From: Sporobolomyces roseus
Taxonomy: Eukaryota; Basidiomycota; Microbotryomycetes; Sporidiobolales; Sporidiobolaceae
Assembly (NCBI GenBank): GCA_016617785.1
Contig: JADILM010000005.1
Span: 62,001-126,000, forward strand
Direction of reading: 5' to 3'
Length of the DNA stretch: 64,000 nucleotides
Below, piece after piece: positions 55,718 through 64,000 of this stretch (the stretch's first letter is position 1; every line of letters starts with the position of its first letter). The translations under genes were made by a program, and so were the position numbers. Below the pieces are notes generated by a model. That model was not told where the DNA came from, did no database searches, and saw nothing but the letters and a program-made list of their open reading frames with translations.

Positions 55718-56908
55718 TCAGAGCTGATCGAGACCGAAGATGAGTTCGGCATCATGCGTATAGCACATTGCGCTCAAAGCATTAATCTGCAGCAGATTCG
55801 TAACTGAGAACCTATGCCGATCTTGTTCCTCGATGAACGGATCGAAAGGGACCACAATCTGAAGGCCGACCGGTAGCCAAGCGTGCTGCATGAGCGCAGC
55901 CATTCGATCCAGTTTGACTCCTCCTCGATGCTCGATTCTTTTGATCTTGGTGAAGAGACTTTCGGAAGATTGCTTTCCGAGACCCCAGGTAGCGAACAGC
56001 TCCTCCTCTGATGTTCCTCCATACGCTTCTCCGTCGAACGAGAGAGTCGTGAGACTGTGCGCTTCGGAAAGGCGAGTCCATAAATCGTGTTTTTGACGGC
56101 GACGAGGAATGGTCGGATCGTAAGCTGAGCCGAAATCTGCGTAGATGTGGAGGTACTCGAGGCCTGGGTACTTGGAATAGTCGAGTTCTGCAGCGACGCA
56201 CAGTCGAACGCTAAGACGGCGAAGGGAAGAGGCGGAAGAGTCGAGGAATGCCGTGACTACGTCGGTGTTTCCTTCGTCCCCAAGGTCGACGTCTGATAGT
56301 CGTAATCCCAGGATCCGAGGAGGCAAGGTGACCGGCAGACAGCCCGTTTTGAGCTGCTGTAAGTTGGGAAAGCAACCATCGATCAATTCAAGCTTCCTCC
56401 TGCCCATACCTACATCCACGAAGTATTTGATCCTTGACCCGTGCTTTGTGAATGCTGCTTTAAACGGTCCAACATGGTCATCACCGAGATCGAGATGAAC
56501 GCTTTCCATTTTGGATGCGAGGTCGAAAAATTCCGACACCACCGATTCGATGGTCGTGGTCTCCGCTGTTGGCTCCCTGGCATCCGTTTCATAGTGAGTC
56601 GTTATTTCGACTGTTCTGACTAGTTTTGCCAACTCTAGCGACTCCCGGAGAGTTGAGAGCATCTTTCGAGTCTGGGTTGAAAGGGTGATATCCTCGTTAC
56701 CCCGATTGCCCAGGCCTCCCAATTCGAGTCTGAGGTGTCCATAAAGTGCCTTGCGAGCCGGTTCCAGCCATTGGCGGGAGACCTTTGCGAAACCAGCCAA
56801 TTCGATCAGATTGAACCAATCATTCGAAAGCACTTCGAAGAGGAGTTCGGTGGGCAGACGAGGGAGGGAAGAAAGTTTGCTGTCGCTTGAGAGAGAAGGG
56901 GAAGACAT
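55718..56908 (-). CDS. F-box/leucine-rich protein, 396 aa, single exon
   Basis: The first ATG in frame is at 56908 (MSSPSLSSDSKLSSL). F-box at residues 15-55 (SLPRLPTELLFEVLSNDWFNLIELAGFAKVSRQWL), then leucine-rich units (KMESVHLDLGDD, FPNLQQLKTGCLP, ILGLRLSDVDLG, SLRRLSVRLCVAAELDYSKY, LTTLSFDGEAYGG) and the ending INALSAMCYTHDAELIFGL. The AAELDY...PGLEYLHIY segment resembles AAELDYQRCPGLQHLEL of the duplicated gene at 49.9-51.2 kb. Predicted SCF adaptor. Confidence 0.85.
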   Translation of the reverse strand: MSSPSLSSDSKLSSLPRLPTELLFEVLSNDWFNLIELAGFAKVSRQWLEPARKALYGHLRLELGGLGNRGNEDITLSTQTRKMLSTLRESLELAKLVRTVEITTHYETDAREPTAETTTIESVVSEFFDLASKMESVHLDLGDDHVGPFKAAFTKHGSRIKYFVDVGMGRRKLELIDGCFPNLQQLKTGCLPVTLPPRILGLRLSDVDLGDEGNTDVVTAFLDSSASSLRRLSVRLCVAAELDYSKYPGLEYLHIYADFGSAYDPTIPRRRQKHDLWTRLSEAHSLTTLSFDGEAYGGTSEEELFATWGLGKQSSESLFTKIKRIEHRGGVKLDRMAALMQHAWLPVGLQIVVPFDPFIEEQDRHRFSVTNLLQINALSAMCYTHDAELIFGLDQL

Positions 56909-57455
56909 CGAAGAGGCTGAGAGAGGAGAAGGTAGATGGGAAGAATGGGAGGTGAAACTGTACGACCGCAATCAGCTCGAAGAGGTCAGAGAGAGACACA
57001 AAGGAGTATGAGACGTACCCAGATTCGCCAGAAGCGTTCACTTCCTTGTTCAGAATCCCCTGTGTCCTCGAGAGTTCGATTTGAAAACTGAATTGATGAA
57101 GTCGAAGGGAAGAGCGAGGGGAGATATCAGAGGGTATCGAGGAGCTTGCTGAGCTGTATTTGAGGGTTCTTCTCCTTCTGAACGGGAGCGCGATGGATCG
57201 GAGTGTTGAAAGCAAGAGGGAAAAGAAGCGAAATCGAAAAAGCTGCGAGATCGCAACGATCGCTGTCGACCCAAGGCTCGCTCGAAGCAGAACTCTCGTT
57301 TCATCAAAAGGCGCAGCGAGCTTCGCGAAGAAATCGAAGCGAGAAGACCGTTCGAAACCGACTGTCGCGAGAGGAGCGAGTCTGATTTCACAATTTCGCA
57401 GGTTTTCCTTTCCTGCTTTCGTCTCACCCAGGAGCTAATGCAATCATTCCCTCAA
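56909..57455. other. Gap between F-box gene and CTNNBL1
   Basis: Promoter side of the F-box gene and 3' side of CTNNBL1. A GTACGTCTCAT-type donor near 57015 hints at a leader intron. No gene supported. Confidence 0.35.
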
Positions 57456-59867
57456 TCAAGCTACGCTCTCCAAGAACTCCGTCAACCCTTCCAGCACTCC
57501 CTTCTGCACCTCACTTTCCGTCGGTTCCGTCTCCTCCTCCCCATCCTTTCTCTCGGGCAATTCGATATTCCCACTATACTCCCTCAACACCCCTACGAGA
57601 TCCTTCAACCCTTTCCCTCTCCTCGATAACAACATCGTATAATGATCCCTTGCCTACATAATCACCCTCTCATCAGCTCACCGAATAAAGTAGGAAGAGA
57701 GAGGGAGAAACTTACACCATCATCCTCCATACAAACCCACCCAGCAACATAATCACAAAATTGTAAACTCATGCCACCATTCTCGAGTCTCTCTAAATAT
57801 TTCTCATCCTCACTCAATTCCAGCTCGTCCATTTCGGGTAAAGCTCTCTCAATTCGATTCTCTAGTTCTTCACGAATTTCAGAGAGACGATCGAGTTTCG
57901 AATAGGAAGACTCGATGAATTTCGTGAGGAGTCGAAGGCGGGGAGGAGAGTCGGAAGGGAGGGAAGTGAAGAGTGATGAGAGGAGTGAGAGGAGGTGTTC
58001 AGTCGTTTCGGAAGTGAGATTCGTAGAGGTTTGCTTCTTCTTCCCATTTGACTGTAGTCACAAGTTACACTGTTCAGACGAAATCTAAGGCGAGATCAGG
58101 AGAGAGAGTGAGACGTACCTTTCCCATGAATATCGCGAATAAAGTTTTCAATCCCAAACATTCGACAAACCTTTCCGCCAACACCTGTGCATTATCCGTT
58201 CTAACTCCACTCAGTGCATGACTCAAACATTTCAATGCCCTCGTCTTTGCCAACACATGATTCGATTTGAGCAGTAACAACATCAATTCGATTCCTTCTG
58301 ATTCGAGGAATGAAGATTTGACGGGATGGGGGATCGAGATTGTTGAGGAGGGTGTTTGGGGGGAGGGAGAGAGGGAAATGGGAAGTGAGGTCGAGAGACA
58401 GGAACATAAGATGTCGAAAAGATTCTCCATGAATTCAGTTTCGTCCCCTCCTGATGGATCTCGTTTACGATAGACCTGTACGATGACCCCCACTTTATTC
58501 AGCGCACGTTTCGTTTGGCTAGTAAATACGAGGGTAGACGCACAGAGAGAACCTTGAGTATCCCTTCGACCCAATCTTCTTTCGCCAACCTCAATCTCCC
58601 TTCTCTGACCGCCTCGACATCTCCAACTAATTCCTCAGGTAAACTCAACAACAAACTCATCATTTCTGCGGCATAATACCTATTCTGATCAAACTCTTGA
58701 GGTTTCCCACTCATTGTCAAGCGAGTGTAGAGGTATGAAAGGAATGGAGATTTCGAAGAGAGTAACGACGCAGCGATTGAGGGTGAAAGGGTGAGGAGAT
58801 TCTCAATCAGACCTACAAGTGAGATTCAGGATTAGTGGAGAACAAGAAGGAGAGGGAGAGAGAAAGAGAATGCTTTACTGAGAGTATGGAATACACCCGT
58901 CCTACTCTCTTCTTCACTCTCATCAAACCTCTTGACTCCACTCACGACCAATTCCACAACTCCTTCTTTCACCATCTCATCCAATAAAGCCTTTACCGCC
59001 AATCGTCTCCTCTCATCCTCCCCTTCCTCCAATTCAATTTCGTCCTCTTCATCCTGATCCAAGTATTCTTCGAGTACTTGAATGACGGCTATTGATACTT
59101 CTACGTTCTCATGCGAGAGTAAATCGGATAGTGTTGAGAGGGTCGAGTTTTCGATTAGGAGTGGGAAAGTCAAAGAGGGAGAGGAAGAGAGAATCATTAA
59201 GCCATGTATTGATTCGATCAAGTTGAATTCAGAGTCAACGAATCTGCATAGCTCTCAATCATCAGTGCTCACTCATGATCTGGGAGAGAGAGGTAGAAGA
59301 AGAGGACGTACTTTTCAGGATCATTAGGGAATTTAGTTCTCAAATCCCTATTCTTATTAACGACTCTCTCCAAATTCAACAATTGTTTCTTTACTCCCTG
59401 ATTAGTCAACTCTTGACCCTCTCCACCATTCGCAGTATCATCCTCTCCTGAATTATCCATAATGTTTAAAACTTGTTTCTGTACACTACTCAATCCTCCT
59501 CCACTGCACTCTCTCTTCATCAGCTTCATACTCCCCAATAGAGATAGAGAAAGGGAATAGCTTTTACTAGAATCTACCATCCTCATCATCCTCTTTGAAA
59601 TAATCTGCGTCTCCACCCGGTGCGAATGAATCTTCTTGCTCATCTTCTATTGTAACTCGACTAGTTGAAGGTTGATCGGTGGTTGAGGATAGTTTGACTG
59701 ATTTGTAGGATTCTGGATCGAGAGATGGAGACTCGAATTTACGTTTGGAAGATGAAGCGATTGAAGATTTCGGGATGGGAGGTCGCTATACAAGCAGAGG
59801 GCTTAGCTCGGGTAATATAAGTAAAGGGGACAGATTAACTCACTTTGAAGATCTCATCTATATCCAT
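57456..59867 (-). CDS. CTNNBL1: Beta-catenin-like protein 1 (armadillo-repeat splicing factor)
   Basis: Armadillo-type nuclear protein associated with the spliceosomal Prp19 complex in animals. At least seven exons. It begins MDIDEIFK (59867). Landmarks collinear with human CTNNBL1: DADYFKEDDEDGRFY, SSVQKQVLNIMDN, KKQLLNLERVVNKNRDLR, TKFPNDPEK, LLSHENVEVSIAVIQVLEEY, GVKRFDESEEESRTGVFHTL, FDQNRYYAAEMMSLLLSLPE, TEFMENLFDILCSCLS, ESEGIELMLLLL, RALKCLSHALSG, FVECLGLKTLFAIFMGK, YLERLENGGMSLQFCDYVAG, then HYTMLLSRRGKGLKDLVGVL and a stop at 57456. Exon borders are approximate, especially around 59530-59580, where a small intron may interrupt GRFY...GGGLSS. Single-copy and well conserved, so a good anchor for mapping this locus. 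Confidence 0.9.
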
Positions 59868-61753
59868 TGTTCAGGGAGAGGGGGAAGTGAAGAGTTGAAG
59901 GAAGAGAAGGAAACTTGAAGTTGGCTTCGTCTCGTACTGTTCACCTTCTGAGGCACTAGTACGCTTAGCATGCTCACAGAATGCTCAGGAGGCTGCCCTA
60001 TCAGACTCGCTAGTTCGTGAACTGCGTCCCACGCTTCCACTCTTCTTCGAAACCTCGTCACGTCCAACAACTTCCAAAGTCGACGACCACACAGCAGTGG
60101 TGCACTCTACAGATTCTCAGGTGCGTTCAGATCAGCGGCGAACCTAGACTGGGCTCTCACGTTCGTTTGTTCCTTGATGCACAGATCACAGTCTCATTCT
60201 CTGTTCTGGTAGCTCGCTCAAACTCCAAGATCCCATTCGACTTTCACCTTGACACGTTTGACAGCGTGTCAAAGATTGGCTTTGTCTGTAGGAGAGGAGC
60301 GCGAACAAAGAAGGTTCTTTTCAACAATGATCGAATCCTTCAGATCTGCGAATTGATCCTGTTCGGATGGAAATTGGTGCGTTCAGCCCAAAGTGCGCCT
60401 CATTCACTGCTCACAACTTCTGCTCTAAGCGCTGATGTAGGGGATTGAGTCGAGTACACAGCGTCTCGTTCGAGCAGCTCGATTTTCAGTTCGGTCAGTC
60501 TTGTTCGACACTTTTCAACGCCTCACTAGCACTTCAAGCTATTCTCGCACAATTCATCAGCCGCGCCGTATACTATCGTACATCTTAGCCCTTTCTGCAG
60601 CTCCCTCTGCCCGCCGATTGAAGTGAGACTGTCGAAAATCACTCGTAATCATTTTACCATCCCTCCATCAACGCTACGCAACTCCTGCTCATGTTTCACG
60701 GCCGGTCACAAGGCAGTCTACATCTCTCCTTCTAATATGACGTTGTCCGCTCCTGCGGAACTGACAGGTCCCACTTCCAAGGACTCCTCAGCTCCTCTCG
60801 ATCTACTTCGTCAAGCGCTCCATGGCTCCCGCTTTGCTTCGTATCATATAGATGCTCCACCATGTCGACTATCTCGCTCCATAGAGCTGTCGCGCTTGCT
60901 TCGGCTCGAGTACTTCGTGCCCAATAAACGATTTCATCAATCTCATCAATCTCTGTCAGAACCAGAACTTTTCATTTCTGCAGCGTCCATCTAGAACCTG
61001 ACGGTGCATCAAACGATCTCTCAAGCCTAGTAGACAACGGAAACACGAGATTACGACGCGAGGTTTTGTCAATCTTCCTTCGCAAACCGACAAAAACTCG
61101 AAGATGCTTTCAAAAGTCTTCCACGGTAGAATACCTTCATCTCGACGATTGAAACGGACCGATCTTCTCTCAGTCGAACGAGACAAATCGTCAGCGTTTC
61201 GAAACGACGATGAGAGACGCGAAAACAAGGCGATTTCACGAAATCGATCAGGATGCGGAAAAGTGACGATCTCTCCACCACGACGCTACGAGTCCCTCTT
61301 CTCTGCTTTCGACGGCTACAATACTTCAAGCAGAAGCAGGTGAGGGAACAATCGTCTTGCGAAGCGAAAGGAACGTTATCTCGTTCCTTATCGATGAAGG
61401 AATCTCTAATTACTGAAAAAGATTAGGTTCGACGCGACGTTCGACGCCCACGCTCTCGCATGGCATTTCTTTCGAAATTCTATATCTCGTTCAGCGAGAG
61501 AACAGAGCAGAGGAGCAAAGTTGAGCTTTCCAGCGTTCGTTTCTGTTCATCAGACAGGTACGTTACCGTTTACGACTCTCGAAAAGTTGACCGAGTTTGC
61601 GAGTTCCTCTGAGAAAAAAAAGAATCCGAAGGAGAATTTGGCGCGGCGTTCAAAACTCTCCTTCGACTCAGCCACAAACCTCTCTCTCAATAGCATCCCC
61701 TCCAGTAACTTTAACGCTTCAACAGCGCCCACTCGAGAATTAGGAAAGGGGGA
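59868..61753. other. 1.9-kb gap with unassigned open frames
   Basis: Plus-strand frames at 60017-60448 and 60737-60994 are open but unrecognised. The second starts with a good ATG (MTLSAPAELTGPTSKDSS) and reads APLDLLRQALHGSRFASYH, which loosely resembles the first exon of the microexon repeat family, without a convincing donor or microexon. I do not call a gene. Confidence 0.3.
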
Positions 61754-62665
61754 ATGACCTGTGTCGTCTCACCACGCCAACATCGAATGTCGTTCAATTC
61801 CAGTTCCTCTTCTTCCTCCACTCATTCTCAATCTCATCCTCACCAACAACACGCCTCAACGAGTGCAGCGGATGAAGAAGATTTATTAGCACTGTTAGGA
61901 TCCGACACGTTCTCATTAGAATCTCAACGAGATCGAGACTTGATCAAACTCGGTTCATTCCTTTCAAACTTGATTCCACCTCCCCACTCTTCTAATACTT
62001 CCTCCCAACCCGTCCTCTCACCCTCAACAAATCACTTTGGTTCACCCATGTCATTCCAATCTTCCTCTTCCGGTTTCAGTCAATCCCACCTCCCCCCCGC
62101 ACCCTCTTCTTCATTAAACAACAAACCCTCTTCGATGATACCCCCAGCCGAATTCTTTCAAGGAATGGATTTCTCTTCCTTCAATGGGTTTGGTGGATGG
62201 GGAAAAGAATGTGAAGGTTTGAAAGGAGGAGTGAAAGAAAGTTTTAATCAGGATAGATGGGGGATTGGGAGTGGATCTGGGACACCTGTGGGAGGGAGAA
62301 GTGGAGGGGCTACTCCGACTAGAAGGAGGAGGAGTAGTAATTTGGGGGACGGGAGTCAGATGTGGAGAGCACCGAATTGTTCGAGGGAAAGGGAGGAACG
62401 GATAGAAGTGAAAGAAGCGGAAGAGGGGGGTTGGAAGGGGAGGTTGAGGAAGAGTACCGTTGATCAACAACAACCTGGATCAGGATACTCATCACCGGCA
62501 AGGAGAGGGCAGCAGTCAGTGAGGGAACAACAGGTGGAAGAGGAGGAACAGAGAAGACGGAATTCGAGAAATTACGGTGGATCGGACGTGGACGATGGAG
62601 GTGGTGGACGAGAAGGAGACGGAGGACAAGAGATGGAAGAGGACGATCTCATGATGGACGATTGA
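61754..62665 (+). CDS. Ser/Gly/Pro-rich protein of unknown function, 303 aa
   Basis: A single open exon from an ATG at 61754 (a second ATG at 61787 gives MSFNSSSSSSSTHSQ and may be the real start). Residues 40-65 are the most conserved-looking part (EEDLLALLGSDTFSLESQRD). The rest is low complexity: a Ser/Pro/Asn stretch, a Gly-rich GGWGKE region, a basic TPTRRRRSSN motif, an acidic/Glu-rich segment with REQQVEEEEQRRR and an Asp-rich end (EEDDLMMDD). No domain recognised. A decayed inverted copy lies at 55135-55400, which supports it having been a real transcribed gene. Confidence 0.62.
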   Translation: MTCVVSPRQHRMSFNSSSSSSSTHSQSHPHQQHASTSAADEEDLLALLGSDTFSLESQRDRDLIKLGSFLSNLIPPPHSSNTSSQPVLSPSTNHFGSPMSFQSSSSGFSQSHLPPAPSSSLNNKPSSMIPPAEFFQGMDFSSFNGFGGWGKECEGLKGGVKESFNQDRWGIGSGSGTPVGGRSGGATPTRRRRSSNLGDGSQMWRAPNCSREREERIEVKEAEEGGWKGRLRKSTVDQQQPGSGYSSPARRGQQSVREQQVEEEEQRRRNSRNYGGSDVDDGGGGREGDGGQEMEEDDLMMDD

Positions 62666-63476
62666 ACGGAGACGACGAACTACGGACGATGGAACATAGA
62701 CTATAATATATAGAGACTCTCTCTTCGATACCCCCCTTCTCTTCTCTTACTCTTTCACTTACTTTGCTTGTTGACTTTGACTAGACTTTCTCGCTAACTC
62801 TTGCTTGTCCCTCCCGCACTCTTATAACAATCTACATATCGAATCTTCCCATCTCTTCCCTCTTGCTCGTCGAATCTTTCGCGGTTTTCCCTCGAAATCT
62901 TCCTTCGCCGAAGCTGTTTCATTCGGTCAATAGCTGTAGAACACTCTGCTCTTTCGTCCATTTCGAGACGAGGTATCCTCAAGATCATTGCGAAACGAAT
63001 TTCCCTTTCTGATTTCGACTCTTCACTTGACTTGCTCAGATTCAGCTCAGACGAGCACCTGAAACCTTCAAGTACTCTACAAGATCTACCGGAAAGCCTT
63101 AAGAGGCCCTGCTTGCTCTCCTCGGCTCTCACTTCACTTGAAACGTTTCATCAAACAATCTTAGCAAACTCACCTCGAACAGCCTCAAAGATACTTGGAG
63201 ATACCTCAGAGGCTTCTTGGTGAGTATCTGAGTAGCAGGTAAGCACTCTAAGCGTCAGGTACTGACGTTCGAACCCATTTCTCACAGTCCTCTCGAACCG
63301 ATCTCAATCCCTTGCTCAACAAGGCTGATCAACTCAAACACGCAAGTGAATCCAGCTCGAAACATCTTATGTGAGTCTCCGGTCTTCCAATCTGCGCGTC
63401 CGAGGACGAGGCTGACTTTCTTCCTCGCTAGGCCGATTCCTTCCTCCCGATTCCTTCACCTCACAACCCTTCAATC
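62666..63476. other. Gap with probable spliced leader of the last F-box gene
   Basis: Exon-like pieces at about 63030-63220 (LQDLPESLKRPCLLSSALTS) and about 63288-63370 (RTDLNPLLNKADQLKHASES) are separated by introns with GTGAGT donors and CTGAC branches, ending at an acceptor about 46 nt before the F-box ATG. The frames do not join the F-box frame as read, so this is probably leader or a decayed extension like the one at 35.5-35.9 kb. Confidence 0.4.
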
Positions 63477-64000
63477 ATGAACTCGCTCTCCCTCGACCGA
63501 CTCACTATCTCCTCGACTCTACCGACTCTACCGTCCGAACTCATCGACGAAATCCTACGAGAAGAAACGCTCTCGAAATTCGATCTCTTGAGATGCTGTC
63601 TCGTCTCACACCAATTCCTTCCCATCCCTCGACAACGGCTCTACGGCACTGCTCGTATCATACTCTGCCTCACCAGGAATTTTGGCGAGATCAGCGGTAC
63701 CTTTCAAGCGCGCGATCCTACCTCGGAACTCTTACTTCGCACTTGGAAGGAAAGCTCTTTCCTCCGTCGACAAGTCACAAAGCTTCACCTCGACGGGATC
63801 AAAGTCATGACCGATAGGCACTTCGTTCGCAGCGAGGATGTTGCCGAAACTCTCATCGCTCTTCAAGTGTCCGAAATTCTCGAGTTACTTCCTCGAATTG
63901 ATTCACTCAAAGTCTGTAACTTGGTGTGGCAGTCTCTCTGGGTTCAAGAGTTGATACTTGAGCGAGGAGAACAATGGTGGGAGCTGGATCTCGGAGGCAC
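63477..64000 (+). CDS. F-box/leucine-rich protein, 5' part only (cut by window end)
   Basis: The ATG at 63477 opens MNSLSLDRLTISSTLPTL, then the F-box at residues 17-55 (TLPSELIDEILREETLSKFDLLRCCLVSHQFLP). A charged middle follows (LLLRTWKESSFLRRQVTKLH) and the first leucine-rich unit, LLPRIDSLKVCNLVW. The frame is open to base 64000. The layout matches the 52-kb and 32-kb genes, so about 190 further codons are expected to the right. Confidence 0.82.
   Translation, partial: MNSLSLDRLTISSTLPTLPSELIDEILREETLSKFDLLRCCLVSHQFLPIPRQRLYGTARIILCLTRNFGEISGTFQARDPTSELLLRTWKESSFLRRQVTKLHLDGIKVMTDRHFVRSEDVAETLIALQVSEILELLPRIDSLKVCNLVWQSLWVQELILERGEQWWELDLGG

Noticed and set aside
60737..60994. Possible first exon of another repeat-family gene
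   Set aside because: The resemblance is limited to a Leu-rich segment; no W-x2-L signature, donor or 33-nt exon could be placed.

Overview
The window looks like nuclear DNA of a basidiomycete fungus, probably a yeast-like one. Genes carry many short introns (mostly 45-110 nt) with GT...AG borders, CTGAC/CTGAT/CTAAC branch sites and phase-consistent joins, and several conserved products are clearly eukaryotic (ARPC3, CTNNBL1, PTC1-type PP2C, ChaC). I saw no bacterial-type operon, mobile element or CRISPR array. Exon structures were worked out by hand from splice signals, reading frame and remembered family motifs, without RNA or database evidence.

Layout. 1-5 kb: three tandem minus-strand genes (A, B, C) of an unrecognised repeat family. 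5.5-15.2 kb: conserved genes, namely a ChaC gamma-glutamylcyclotransferase, a 1662-residue charged/Ser-rich protein, and a divergent pair of a PI-PLC X-domain protein and ARPC3. 15.9-20.5 kb: a deleted F-box gene, three more family copies and an intact F-box gene. 21.6-31.6 kb: an amidohydrolase with two apparent lesions, a raffinose-synthase/alpha-galactosidase-like enzyme and a PP2C phosphatase. 32-40 kb: three F-box genes and one full-length family gene on the plus strand. 41-43.7 kb: an unrecognised membrane-type protein. 44-51 kb: a graveyard of F-box and repeat-family fragments, plus an F-box gene broken by a perfect 286-bp tandem duplication. 52-57 kb: two F-box genes, a small coiled-coil protein and a decayed copy of the 61.8-kb gene. 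57.5-64 kb: CTNNBL1, a Ser-rich protein, and an F-box gene cut by the window end.

Two expanded families dominate the accessory parts. One is F-box/leucine-rich proteins of about 340-440 aa, which by family are substrate adaptors of SCF ubiquitin ligases: eight genes intact or nearly so, one of them cut by the window end, plus four broken or relic copies.

The other family I do not recognise. Its proteins have one or three modules. Each module is a long exon carrying a helix-like segment with a W-x2-L signature, followed by a tiny phase-0 exon. Ten of the twelve tiny exons I could place are exactly 33 nt (11 codons); the other two are 30 and 39 nt. All exons in the six resolved genes are multiples of three. 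This repeated long-exon/microexon architecture is the strongest candidate here for something undescribed. Placing the two families side by side in a fast-changing region suggests birth-and-death evolution; any functional link between them is speculation.
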